Positions 21,645-40,600 of a stretch of 64,000 nucleotides of DNA are shown here, piece by piece (the stretch's first letter is position 1; each line of letters begins with the position of its first letter). Source of the stretch: Synchiropus splendidus (Eukaryota > Chordata > Actinopteri > Syngnathiformes > Callionymidae); the NCBI RefSeq assembly GCF_027744825.2, contig NC_071335.1, positions 11,117,001-11,181,000 of the forward strand, read 5' to 3'. The notes under the pieces are model-generated. The model did no database searches. It had not been told where the DNA came from and saw only the letters and a list, made by a program, of their open reading frames with translations. Made by a program: the position numbers and the translations under genes.

Positions 21645-23567
21645 CTCACCGGGGGAAGGATATTTTCCAACTGAGAGGAGAAACAGCAACTAAATACATT
21701 GAGAAATGTTTCATTTATGGTTTGTTTAAAAGAAAATGTGGTACCAGATCATAAAGAAGTCCCGAACAGCCTCGCTGCTGAGCTCTACTTTTGAGATGGG
21801 CTGTGATATTCCAGAGTATAAAAAGCTTTATGACTCAGTCGTCATGAAAGGAGTCCAAAATAAGGGGTCCATAATCCAGTGTGTTCAGTCACCCAGCGTC
21901 TGATCCTCCACGATCCGTTGAGAGAGAGGAGCACGGCCTGTTGTCTTGAAAACCTTTCAGTCCAGCTGGTTTGTCCTAAATCACTTTGTCCACTTCAGTC
22001 CTGGGCAGGCTCTTTCCCAAATGAGTGAAGACACCGGGACATGACTTTGCTGCGGGGAAATGACTGACCTCCTTTCTCCCCCCTCCCGCCCCACCTGCTG
22101 CTCTCTCGCCCCCTCTCTCTCGCTCTCTCACTCCTCTAAACAACCCAGACCTTTCATGTGTACATGCAGGGCCCTGTCACCTTATTGAGTTTCCTCTCCA
22201 ACCCAAATGTGATCCAACACTGTTTAAAAAAATAACTTTCTAACTGAGTTGGTCCAGTGACCTCGATGCACAGTGTTGCTCATGTGGCGCCACAGTGACA
22301 GTCAGTTTCTCAATCATGCCCTGAAACAGGAGCAGGCGGTTCACTACTCTGTTGTTACTGTTTAATGCATCTTTGATACACAAAAAACCTTTGTGTTTAC
22401 AATGCTATTTCTCTTCTCTATTTCCATGCCAAAGTTTCAAATCCCGCTTGAGGAGCTGGTGCCAACGTGGTTAATAGGTGGCGCTAAATGATCTGCGTGA
22501 GTGCACGTGCTTGTGTGCGCGCGTGTTTAAGTGGTCGTCTGTGCAAGGGAATGGATGAATGAAAGATTTGCTATTTGAAGCATGCGCGCAGCTATTGTCA
22601 CCCCTGCGTTGCTTGTGCCAGTGGAATGGCGCTGGACAAGCCCCATCTGTTTACCCTCTTCTTCTGTTATTGTCACCTCTGCCAAGAAGGTTTTGTTTTG
22701 CAGCACCATTATCCTTCTGTCTTTCAGCAAAATAACTAGAATTTCAGAGAGTTTTTTTCCTCTAAGGAATCTTGATAGTGACACCAGGATCAGACATTCT
22801 CATGTCAGTGGTTCTCTGAATTCCCATGCGCATCCTGAAGACCGGGCCACTGATGTCTTGGCCACACAGTGACGTGAGCTCACCCAGCTTTCTCGCTCTG
22901 CTTTCTACTGGGTTGTGCAACCTGGTTAGAGAAAGTTACTGCCACCTACTGTCCACTGAGCTCAGTTGAATTTTCTATATTTCGTATACTGAAGCAGATA
23001 CTTACTTCTGTGGATAAAATCCAGGGGGCGCTTACCTCAGTCCCACCCACAATAATGTCATTTATTATGTCTATATACTTGGATACATGTTTAGTAATTC
23101 AAGCATATTCTTCATGACTAGTGAGCTGCTGGAGTCAGCGGTGCATTCAAGTGGTCAAAGTCCACCAGGACAGAAACATAGGAAATGAAGAAAAAAAATA
23201 AGAGAACATACTGGGTTATTTTGTTTTGTTTCCCTGTTTCAAGTCGTCCATGTCCAGATTCCTGGGGTATTTCACTCTGACATGTCAGTGGGAGAAGTGG
23301 AGCACAAATAAGAATGAGACAGCAGCCACTTGCTCTTGCATGTAGACGGAAAAGATTCAAAATTCTCTGGCTTTCATTTCGTTTTTGAGCGGAAAAAAAT
23401 ATCAACGATCGCAACATACGCAGATTCAGAACGGCACCAAAATTAATTTCTGTTTGTTAACAGACAGGCGCATGGAAGGACGGCAGTCAGCATAAATGAA
23501 AACTATTTCACTGTAAATATAATGATAACAGTGGTTGAAAATCACAACATGTTGGTTGTGATAGGCT

Positions 23568-23760
23568 GATGGGGTCATGAAACAGTGCATGATACAGTGG
23601 CCTAATTCCTGAGGCCACTACATGGTCCTCTTGGTTTAGAAATGATGTGAGGTTTCATTGAACTGGTGGCCCAAGTCCAAACATTTCACCGCAGACAGTG
23701 CCATCTGGTGGCCACTGAACAACAGGACACTGTGTCATGAATCCTCATCCACCCATCACT
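23568..23760. mobile_element. Second copy of the foldback element, abutting the first
   Basis: Shares the end sequences (TCATGAAACAGTG; CATGAATCCTCATC) and an internal stretch (CTTGGTTTAGAAATGATGTG, TTTCATTGAACTGGT) with the copy at 11710-11945. The right arm carries the motif CCACCAGATGGCAC on the minus strand (23698-23711). Confidence 0.55.
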
Positions 23761-23762
23761 AC

Positions 23763-23934
23763 TGATGAGGTTTTATGAAACAGTGTCCTTATTTTCAGAG
23801 CCCACTAGATGGCGCTTAAAAAGATTGACATGGTCATTTAAATCCAAGTCTTTTAGAGCGAAGAGCGCCATCTAGTGGGCCCTGAAAATAAGAACACTGT
23901 TCCATAAAGCCTCATCGTTCATAACTAGGTGGAG
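23763..23934. mobile_element. Palindromic (foldback) MITE-like element, most complete copy
   Basis: A hairpin element of about 170 bp. The left arm begins GATGAGGTTTTATGAAACAG and runs to CACTAGATGGCGCT; the right arm is its near-perfect reverse complement, ending CATAAAGCCTCATC. The arms are about 53 bp with only a few mismatches, separated by a loop of about 50 bp. No coding capacity is present. Each arm ends in CCACTAGATGGCGC (23802-23815 plus strand, 23865-23878 minus strand), which fits the CTCF consensus. It abuts another copy at 23568-23760. Superfamily is not determined. Confidence 0.65.
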
Positions 23935-26808
23935 AACTTTCTAGAATGAATGAGGTCATCCAGGAAATTATCTTTTCCTCAGTCCAAATGCTTAAACGCA
24001 CCAAGTGCCCTTTGCACTTGGTGCAAGGTTCAAGCAAAACGTGAGGTTCTCACCTCAGATCAGTGCTACTGGAACTGCATATTCGGCAGGTAATAATAAT
24101 GGAGCTAGTGGCTAAAGATGAACTGAGAGGGGCTCGGACCTGAGCTCTGTCTTCTTCTGCCCCCTGATATGGCGCATGGTCGAGGCGTTGCAGCAGTGTT
24201 GGCAATAAGGACCAACAGCTCACATGTGGGCCTGAGTGGTCAAGGGTGACACCAGATTTCCGTGGAAGGAACTGCACCTCGGTCTTGCCGTGTTTAGTTC
24301 AAGAAGGACGTGCGGAGTTCACTTGCTTTTCACAGGGAAGAACTGTCCTGGAAGAGCAGAGACCCCAGGATGTAGGTGGACATGGATCTTGGTGGCTGGG
24401 TTCAAGTTTGTCTGATGGCTTGGTTGACTTGAACACCAAGTATTTCCCTCAGCGTTTCACTGTCTTCCTGCAAAACATATGTTGAACAGCTGCACATGTC
24501 ATGTTTGCTGTAATCTTTCGTCACCGATGACCTGGATGTATCAGGTTACTGAGTCACATTTTGTGGCTCCAACGTCAATAAACATGCCACAAGTGAACGT
24601 GCAAACTGTTTAAATCTTCTAACCATAAGCATTTGAAGACGCGACTCTAAACGCTAGGTTGAAAGAGTGAAAAACTCCTGCCAAATAGAGAGCGTTAAGA
24701 CAGGAATAGCTTTGCATGTGCTGCTCCTTGTCTGCTGCGGCCTCCGTATTCCTCCATGTTTACGACTCTTCAAGCTGTGAAATAGGGAGGCAAATGTTCA
24801 CACACCTGTCCTGCTGGTCGCTACTGGACTTCACTCAAGAAGCTCAAAAAGGAGCTCACAAGCTGTTAAAATACAGATATTCGGTGAAATGTCACGAGTG
24901 TGAGGGGAACAAACAGGCCCCGTGCAAACACGCTGGGAGTCACAGACAGGCTTTTAAACCCTAACAAAGTGTCCGGTTGCATTCCAGCAATCTGGCTCCT
25001 GGTTTAAAAATAGTGGGGCAAGTTTGCCCTTTAGCCTGAGGAGCATGCCCGAGCTGCAACTGAGGCTTGTGTGTGAGAAACTACAGTGTTTTGGTTTGGT
25101 TGTCTATGGCTTCCACCCTCTCATCCCCAGTTACTTAAATATAGTGATTATTGACTTCATATTTTACGCGTCTCCCTCGTGATGGTTTCCTTCTGAAGTG
25201 ATGCTCCATCCTTTGGTGTTGTCTCACTCAGGACTAAGGTCTGATCCCATGGCAGAGTCAGGACTGCAGACTTCCCTGAGTGAGTCTCTACAAGTGTGTG
25301 AGAGAGAGAATACCTTATTCAACTCCAGATTCTGCTTTAAAAGTGGCACAGCTATGCTCCTAAACATGAGGCCTGGTACCACTAAGTTGGCTGGGAAGAC
25401 TATCTGAAATGTATTACTGCATTTCATCCTGGAATGAAAACGAATAACTGGGTCACATATACCACTGTGAAGCAGAGACCTGTCCTCCAGCCTCTGCACC
25501 AGGAGCAGGTGGAATGAGGGAGATGGATGGAATGACAGACCTGAACCTTGCCATGTTTATCTGTCAGCATAATGCTGACTCATGCGTATCCAGCTTCACA
25601 GCATCTTTCCTTCCCGTGACTAAAAGAGGGAAATAAACAGTGTGGATATTCATGTATTTACTTTGTTCTTTAATATCTCATTCCTGTAGAGAATCTTCGC
25701 AGCAAAATACAATTTAAATGTTTGAATTTTCCATGTTATATCAGGCTAAAATTTATAAAATGGCTGCCTAACTTGCGGTGCTTTATAAGGACAACAAATA
25801 AAGCTGATTCTGATTCTTCATGTGGCTGCCATGTTTATTATTATTCAAAGTAAATAATTGGGAAATGATTGAACTTTGTTGTTTCACACTTCCATACTGT
25901 TAAGGTGACCTTCCTGTGACAGCTGTAGGTAACTCCCCGGACCTCCACCACCCTCCATCAGCCAGTGCTTTCTCTCACCACCAAGAGTTCACAATCCAAG
26001 ATCCAAGCGGAAAATATATTTGTTCAAAACAATTGACAATCGCTTTCATGGCTGTTGTTCTCTTCTTTTCGACCTGGATAACTAGAATGCACTTGAGCCT
26101 GTGTTTCCCAGCTCGGACTTCCAGCTTCAGTGGTAACTGGAACTCAGCAATAAAGCATGAAAAAGCGTAATAGGGCCCCTATAGTTATCTCTGGTTTTGA
26201 ATGACTGTTTTGACAGGCCTCCAACAGTTCAGACAATGCAACATCCCTGTGCTGACTGACATTGGAGCTCATTTTTGGGATGTTTTTTCCCATTAAAAGG
26301 ATCCAATGGTGACAAAGGCAGCAAGGTGTATCAAGTATGTTGGAGCCAGTATTGTTATTCATTCATCTGCTAAGCCATAACTATTAAATTGTCACAGGCA
26401 CAGCAACAAGGAGACAAAACAACTACAAAAAAGTGTTGTGGATTGTGCCGCATGCTGCCAGGTGGAGCTCAAGTCCAAGTAATGGTGCAGAATCATCAAG
26501 CGTCTGAAGCTCTTCAGAGATGGAATTATAAAGTTCTGTTTAAAAAAAAAAGTGCACAGACACAAACTAAATCATTGAATTGACACTTTTATTCCAGTAA
26601 GTGCATTCAGCAATAATGATACATTTTTCACGGAAAAAAAAGGTACAAGTCAGTGTTGAATAACTGTTGCTATCTACTCTCAAAAGCACCTTTTGAGAAC
26701 TGTTTAGGTCAGCATTTGGAAGTCACCATGGAGACACAACAGAGGTTACTGCTCATTGATAAATCAAAGGAACAAACACCAGGTGATAAACTTCGTCACC
26801 AGTGCAAC

Positions 26809-26814
26809 TTTATT
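26809..26814 (-). terminator. rbpj: Possible rbpj poly(A) signal
   Basis: First AATAAA on the minus strand downstream of the rbpj stop, giving a 3'UTR of about 0.8 kb. Another lies at about 26587. Which is used cannot be told from sequence. Confidence 0.35.
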
Positions 26815-27598
26815 CCTGCTCAGTAGTCGAAGAAAACACTTTAAGGAACACTGTGAAAACACAGCAAACTTGAGTGACTCCTCTGTGTTTCGGCACGTTT
26901 ACCTTTAACTGAACCAATGGGATCACAAGTGACCTCACTCATGTGGCCTGTATAGAGAAACAAAACCTGTCTCCAACACCGCTCTTCTCTGAAATGCCCT
27001 CCACCCTTCAATCGTAAGGCACAATGAAGTTAAAAAATGACTTAAAGCTATACTCAAAAGCACAACATTTTCACTAGCCTTGATGTCCGCCTCCTTGAAG
27101 TTGACCTTTACAACTATGTCACAATAGATCACAATTTTGTGTCAAACATTTTTATATTCATGTCATTGATTATTTTTTCAACCACGTGTAAACAGTCCTT
27201 GTTGCAGGTCTCCCCTATAAGTGATTATGATGCAGGGGGAGGGACACATAAAAGCATTTACACACGCAACGGTTTTACTACTAAAATGACATGGAACGCT
27301 GTCATAGTGTACCTCAATAGTCGCTTATAAAATACTATATGAATAAAATAATAAAACTCTAGTCGTTGGACCCGCACACGCTAAAAAAATCTCAAGTATC
27401 AACATGACCTCGATTAAAAACGCAATAAAAAAACAAGGCTCCACAAAGCTTCTTTAGCAGGTCCGATATAATCCAGCAGAGGGAGTCAAAGAGTCAATAT
27501 GGTTCCATCCTTTCACAGTCCAGATGAAAACGCCGCTGCGCTGCTGTTTGATCACAGGGGCTTCGCCTCTCAGGAAATGCCCACATCACATCACGTCA

Positions 27599-33344
<5,746 letters not shown>

Positions 33345-33650
33345 CTTCCAAAAAACTCGCTTACCCCCCTCGAAAAAGGCTAACAATCGCGAGATCCGTC
33401 CCCGGCAACAGACGAGGCAGGCTGGAAGGAAAGCACGGCGGCAGGGGAGGGGGGTGTCGGGACGTGAAGGGGTGAGGGGGGCGGGGAGGGAGTGAGAAGA
33501 GACGGCCAGAAGGGCAGACGCCTAAACAACAGCCGTGGGAAAGTTTCGAACTCGCGCGAGACCTGAAAAACTCTCACCATAGACACGCATGGCGACGGCA
33601 CGGTCCTCTCGCGAGACCGCAAGGGACTTTCACAACCGACTGGATCCCAA
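33345..33650 (-). promoter_or_regulatory. rbpj: CpG-rich rbpj promoter with CGCG palindromes
   Basis: The stretch directly upstream of the rbpj start codon is much richer in CpG than its surroundings and has no TATA box in the expected place. It contains the exact palindrome TCTCGCGAGA at 33607-33616, a TCGCGAGA at 33387-33394 and CTCGCGCGAG at 33551-33560. TCTCGCGAGA is a known core element of TATA-less vertebrate housekeeping promoters. CpG enrichment extends downstream across the first exon to about 33150. Confidence 0.6.
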
Positions 33651-34205
33651 GATGTAACTCGATTCCCACGCTGTTGAGCAACATAGTGACACAGACTCTG
33701 CTCCACGGATGAGACGGGGAAGGGAAACAACAGCGTTCACCTCTGATGATGCCCGGGGCGCACATTGGAATGATTTGCGATGCATTATTTTTGGCTTTGT
33801 AAAGGTGTGAATTATTTTCCAAGTTAAACAGATCTTCTAAAAAAGAAAAATCTAGGAGTCTACAGTGTGGGGTTCGTTTTATCAGCAGCTATCTGTGGTT
33901 GGAACTAACTTTCATAGAATAGAATACGTATCATTTGTGTGTCACTACGGCAGGGGACTGTTACAAAATGGAGGGTTGTCTCACAGAGCCCCAGTACACC
34001 ACAAAAAAGACAAAAAGCATCGAAGGTCCCCAAATAACCTTGCAATCCTTAGCCAACCTTCAGGATCCTCACATTAATAATATTCAGTTCAACCTAAGAA
34101 TATTGTTTAGATTTACTGGTCTATCCCAAAGATCTTAAAATAATGAGAAATTATCAGCCAAAACATCAGAATAAAGGAAGAATAAAGAAGCATTGCCAGT
34201 TTATG

Positions 34206-34256
34206 GAGATTTATTTTGGATATTACAAAAAAGATATGCATTGTACAAGAATAAAA
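34206..34256. repeat. 51-bp duplicated module, copy at the hgsnat 3' end
   Basis: GAGATTTATTTTGGATATTA... matches 35159-35209 at 50 of 51 positions. It carries the presumed hgsnat poly(A) signal on the minus strand. Confidence 0.85.
34210..34215 (-). terminator. hgsnat: hgsnat poly(A) signal
   Basis: AATAAA on the minus strand, about 400 nt after the hgsnat stop codon and the first canonical hexamer there. It lies inside a 51-bp sequence that recurs, with one mismatch, in the last hgsnat intron. Confidence 0.5.
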
Positions 34257-34612
34257 AAGACATTTTAAAATTACAATCGCACATTTTTCTGCCGCCTAAC
34301 GGCTGAATAGTAGATGTGCTTTAATTACATTTTAGTGTATGTGATCCAGCATCATTGAGATAAACAATCTCTTAAACAGTACAGGTTGAAAACCTCGCAA
34401 AACGGATGTGAAGGAGTTTTCGTGCAGCCTATTGTTTTTAGAAAGGAAATAGGCTTGGAGCAAAAAGTGTCAAGCTTTGCCAATTTGTGAGGTCCCCAAC
34501 AGTTCATGGTGCATAAACAGTTGCTGGTTTAAAAGGTAGACTTCCTAAACCGACTTTAGGAATACAGCACATTTGTATGGCCAATCACGCCACAATTTAC
34601 ACGGAGACAGCT

Positions 34613-37600
34613 CTAAATCTTCCAAAAAATCTTCTTCTTGTAAAGCACATACGAGACAAAGACCCAAACAGAAGTTGCGATAAGATTCTGAGCAAGATGC
34701 TCAGCATGGGACTGCGTGTTGACCATGCGCCAGCGAAAAGGGAAGTAGTCCTCGAACACTTCATGTCCAACATAGACGAGGATGGAGTTCATGCCTGAGC
34801 AAATGAGATGAAACCAAACTTTAAGTATGTACAAAATCAAACAAAAAAAAGTACAGCATGACGAGTACAATTCTAAGTGTTTCTCGTACAAGCTGTTAAT
34901 GTGCGTAACTTTATAAGAAAAAACATTTTTGGTCAAGGCGTAAAAGAGCAGCAGCTCCATTTGTGGGTTTCTCAATAAAAATGCACGATTATAAATTGGG
35001 TTGCGATACGATACACTGCAAGTTCAGCAACATATTAGTAATACTTGTTAACAAAGGACTATCATTTTGACGGGGGAAATTCAGATACCGTGGTACATTA
35101 TTATGCACATGAAAACAAGTTTATTGTCGTGAACTCAGTCCAGTTAGACTTTTCTATTGAGATTTATTTTGGATATTACAAAAAACATATGCATTGTACA
35201 AGAATAAAAGCTTAACATCCATCATTTATTCTTGAATAAATTAATCAAGTCGGCTGTCGTGTGTATTTCTTACCAGGATACACGAAGGGAGCTCCTGACC
35301 ACCATCGTATTACATCGACCACATAATAGACCAAAGCTAGCAGCACGAAGGCAAAGCAGCCAAGAGTTGTCACATAGGACAGAGACCTGGACAAGAACCA
35401 GAGAAAGAAGAAGCATTTAAATGGAAAACAATACACTTTCATTTGCATTTCTACATGACATATATGTTTATTTGGGGAGTGTAATTGTAAAAACAGCTCG
35501 CCATAATTCTTATATAAAAATATTTGATACCATTATGATGAATACAGTATGAACAAATAAATGTTATATTCTAATTGTTTTTTCTTTCAATTCTCATTTT
35601 AGTTATGCACCCATTTGATATATATGAATTATTAATTCTAAACCAAATCGTAATCAATGTTAAAAAGGAGAAGTGGAGAGTGAGACTTCCAAAACAAGAA
35701 GTTACCAGAGATTCTTGTTGACAGGAATGATGCCTTCGTCTGTGGAACAGTTGGTGAGAACCGCTGATATCACTCCCTGTCAGACATCATATTAGTCATC
35801 ACGAAGATACACATGTACAATATACACATATAAATCACACAAAGTTCACTAATGCTTCAAAGTCACACAATAGTTGAACTACTTACCAAAAACAAACCCC
35901 ATATGAGGAACCTGGTCATAACACTGTTATGAAGGTCCCGATAGTGCAGAATGATTTTTCCAGCCTGTTAAAAGAGAGAGATCACACATTACAGGAGAGC
36001 ATTTTAAACACCTCCATTTCAATGTGACACACAAAATGGCACACCTGCAATCCAAGAAACCCCATGACAATTGAGTTAATGCTTCCCAGAACTCCCTCGG
36101 GATCATACGGCATTCGAGTATGGTAAATGACCTGTGTGAAGCGAACAGAATTTGAGACATTAGCACACAAGAGCAACACGTTTAAAAGTCAACTTGTACT
36201 CAGTCTAAAGGATTTAGTGCTTAGTCACCCTGGACGATGGTGACTGGTAAATGTGACTCTCTCCAAGAAGCCATCGGTCGATAAAAGCAGCCGCACCACC
36301 AGTGCAATTAGGGTACAGGCCCATGTCCCCAATTCCACCTGGTCCAAGATAACCACTGACAAGAACAGGAGGAAATAAGAGGATTAAATGTTAAAGTCAG
36401 GTAAAAAAGAAGAAGAAGAATGCCCAATTGAATTGAAATGAATCTGTATAAATAGTCACAATGAAAAAGAAAACAGAAGGAGTGTAACTGTATGTGACAC
36501 TCACACACACACAGGGCAGAACATTGGCGTCACCCGTGATGCTCATCTTTGACACTTTAAAAAACAACCACCAAACCTGGCTAGAATTCAGCTGTCACTT
36601 TTTCCTCCTCAGGCAGACAGATCCATTACCACCGTATAACAAGTTAGAACATCACATTCAACCTCACTACTGCACTACCAACCACTACTTCTCACTCACA
36701 CCCTCAACCAGCTCATGTCTGTGGGCTATTAGCAAATAAAATAAAAAAACAAAGAAAAAAATTGAACATTTCTTTTGAGCTACTGAGTATGGATATTTGG
36801 ATAAATAAATACAATAAATGAATGTTCTTAAAGCTGTTTACATTGGTTGGATGCAGCACAGCAGTTGTAAGATACTGAACCCTGCCGTTACGCAACAGTA
36901 GAATAACTGAAAATCATTTCCTTGTCAAATAAGTGTGGTCAAGAAAGTCATTTTAATTTGTGAATCACTCATAGCATCACTTGACAAAATGAATAAAAAG
37001 GCATTTTTGTGACTTACACAGGACAGTCTGGCACTGGAAGAAGAAAAGTGAGACAGAGCCAGAGGACCTCCAGAAGGAGGACGAACAGCCAAGCGGGCCA
37101 GTAAAACAAAATATCAAGGAAGGGCGACCACCATGCATCCTGGGAATAAGACACAGACTCTTTATTGAAGAATTAAATCTGTGAAATGCGGTTGCAGAAC
37201 AAAGTCAATGAAAAATGATTTACCACCGTCATGATGTCAAGGTGGCCTCGGGCCACCAACAGATCCAAACAGGCCACCACCAGGTAGGACCACGCCAAGC
37301 GCTGTAGGACGCCCGGGATACGCAGGTTGTCCCAAGACACTGGCGAGTAAAGGCCATCAGAGTGAGTCGTTACAACTCAGCACACAGGGGAAAGTAGTTC
37401 CTCACTCACATGGTCCCAGGCAGTAGTTTGGATTTATGATGAAGACGCCAATAACAAAGAGCTGCATGCTTCTCCAAAGAACCTTTTTAAGCACAGAGCA
37501 GCGGGTCACACCTGTCCGCAGCTGGGAGTTGATGGAAAGTGCGATGGACGTCCCCATGATGAAGACAAACCTGTGAGGAGAACGAAAATAAAACTGAATG

Positions 37601-40600
37601 AATTCCACTTATGAAGCACAGATCTGTATAAAAACCACTGCAACAAATAGAACAATTGATGAAAAACAATGTACTTGCCAAGGGAAAACCAAGTCTGCAA
37701 CTGTCAGGCCTGCCAAGATCAATCATGAGACTCTCAGTACCAAGGTCAAAGCACGTATCTGGACTGATTCATTAGATTCAATCTGCACGGCTCACCATTC
37801 CAACTCGCATGTCTGAAAAACCAATATCGTCCACCGCCATAGTTGACAAACACCATAAGAACTAAGGAGATTCTGAAAATAAAAAGCAAATATCAGTATG
37901 AGAAACTCAGATTACTACCTTCGATGACTTACCCTCTGAATGTATCCAGAGATCGTAGCCTTTTGCTTGGGCTCGGTGGAGGTGGGAGGATTGTGTCAGT
38001 TGCGGGTGGGACCCCTCTCCCAGAGGAGCCCAATTCCTGGAAGGTACATTTGCATCACAATCATGACACGTAATGCCAGGACTGAAACCATGTGCATGTC
38101 GTGTGATATACATACAGAGTTGTACTCTGTACACAATCCAGAAAACAAGGACCCACACTGATCATTTTTACAATATGACCGTCATCACAAGAAGGGAGAA
38201 GAGCATTACGGAGTCAGAGACACTCACAGAGTTTATAAGCCTCTCCGTCTCCATAGTGCCGCCGATTTTTACAAGGATGCCTTTTACAAAATCTAATCTG
38301 AAAGAGATCAACAGTTTATTCACTACTCAAGTGACACTTTGGAGTAAATCAATAAAGAATGAGGAAACAAAAACGTTCTTACCTAATGATCATTCTTGAA
38401 ATGGCAGAAAACAACACAAGACCAGCAAATATTAGGAAAGCCACCAAAAGAGCTGTGAAGAGAGTGGGACGGAAAATGAGCTTTTGGGAGACAAGACAAG
38501 TTTTGGCAGGTGCGTGTCGCTTACGTATGAAACTGTTAACAGGGACAGCTTCAGTGACTATGGTGCAGTTGACTGTCGGCGACTGTAAACTCTTCACCCA
38601 GAGTGAATAGTTTCCCAACTCGCCAAAGTGGAACGGAACTCTGGGTAAAGGACAACAGCCGATCAGACAGGATGACAGTGTGGCATGTTTCAGTCAGTTT
38701 TAGGGGAAATTCTTCATAAAAGTAGATGCTCAAAGCGAAAATAATTGGTTACAGGTCTCAAGTTCGAGTGAAATGGAAACAACCCGAAACATTTTTCAGG
38801 CAAACAATAGTTATTTATAGACCCATTAAAGCCCTTGTTTCCAGCCTGAGGCACATTCAGGTGCTCACACTTACGTGCAAAAGACTTGGTCTTCAGAAGT
38901 ACTGTTGACGCTCAGAGTAATCTCATGCTGCGTGTCAACAATGAAGTCTTGTGAGCTCTGCTGGCCAGGAGTGGGAGCCTGAGGTACCACCCCTAACTGC
39001 TGGTACAAGCACTGGGAGCAAAAAGACACAGCTTTAGAAGAAGAAAGAAAGCAAGCAAGCTGGTGATCTCAGTTATAATCACTATGCTAAGTGTGTACCT
39101 GGTAACAGCGGTTGGACATCCAATATACCACCACGTTGCTACTGAGTTCATTGTGAACCCTCAAAAAAGCCTCGTCCATCTTTGGTATTTGGCGACGGTA
39201 GCCAGCTATTGTGGGTGTGAAAAGGGTTAGTCATTATTGTCAGGAAATTATTTCAAGGCATTTTCAGGAAATAATAATTCCATAAATGAAAAAGTACACA
39301 GGAAGACAATGTCATGAAAAGATATTCAATGTGATCCATGGTCACAAATAGATTTTAAAAAGCATCCAGAGATCGAATGAGACAAAACCCAAAAAAGATA
39401 TCAGGGAAGTTAGGCAGTCACAAATGAACAAATAAGGGGGCAAAATGTTTACACATAAAACCTTCGTAATTGACAGATAGTAGGGTTTGTTTGGAAATTG
39501 TATTTACTTATTAACAAAGGTTCACGACCATCAGGCGGCTTAAAAGACTCATCCATTCATTTGAAGAGTGAGAGAAAATAAAGAACTAGAAAAGTTAGTA
39601 TGTTTACAATGAGTAGATAGAAGAAAACAATTGGATTACTGATGTATTGTGTATTTAAGCAACCACCTGAAAAACCCATTGCCCACCAACCATATATTGG
39701 ACTGAGAGTCAGCCGACGACTGGCTACCGTTCTGTTGATGTCAGATGTGATTCGACTTGAAATGAGGATACTATTTCAGGAAAGAGGATGACAGACAGAC
39801 TGTGCATCCTGTGTAGAAGTGTATTTAAAGGCCTGCTACGGACATAATTTATTTACGAGTAAAATGTTATCGAGGAGCACATGACTTTTTGGGGCACAGA
39901 ATGGATCCATTGTGAGAACTCAGTTGCATGCATTTTTAGACATGAGTTGACGTGACTGCCAGTTTACTACCAGTATTTTGGGACTATATCACTTCATCAT
40001 GTCAAAGACAGAAGTCAATACACAAGCCTGGCCGCACCCTTTATCTGTATCCATCTCAGCGGATATCAACTACGACAACAATAGTGATTTGGTTATTGAT
40101 GCATCGGCGGTCTTGTGTGGCTCCACGCAGACAATACGCGGTGTAAAACGTCGGCTTCTCACTTGGGAATACTCTGCAACATACCTTCACGTTCGCTATC
40201 ACGAGATGCGTTACACTCCAGTCAAGACAGGCTGCTGTTTGTTTGAGGAGTGGGTGGCAAGGCTTCTGGTCTCTCATGCCGAATGAAAGCATGTGAGAAG
40301 GATGAACTAAAGCAGCAGAGCCCACTGGTCACATGTTGAAATAATCCGTACAGCACTACACTACAGGAGGGAAGTTCAAACATCTAATGTCCCTGGCTGC
40401 TCCACTTAGCTCGAAGCTAGTCGCTGGCTCGTTTCTGCGTTTACCAGTACCATAAACGATATACTGCTCTCATAGAATGGTCATGTAACTGCCGCAGAGT
40501 TCTTGTTTGTTTCATAGAATGGAGAAGCAGGCGAGAGGGTATGTTGTTATGTGTTAGCTGTTAGCATGTTAGCTCACAAACAGTGGATTCCCAACTGTAT

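Larger units (their letters stand above)
21690..26800. other. Intergenic region between the stim2 5' end and the rbpj 3' end
   Basis: The first part (21.7-22.2 kb) must hold the stim2 promoter; a C/T-rich tract with GC boxes lies at 22080-22135. 22680-22800 resembles a common interspersed repeat (GCCAAGAAGGTTTTGTTTTG...). The foldback pair is at 23568-23934. No coding exon is seen. Confidence 0.45.

Noticed and set aside
21815..21830. TATAAAAAG motif near the stim2 start
   Set aside because: It is in the orientation opposite to stim2 transcription, and no plus-strand gene follows it.
22527..22784. Minus-strand open frame of 85 codons, also open on the plus strand
   Set aside because: The sequence resembles a widespread interspersed repeat (AAGAAGGTTTTGTTTTG, then CTTTCAGCAAAATAACT), so the frame is more likely a repeat artefact than a gene. 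I could not assign the repeat with confidence.
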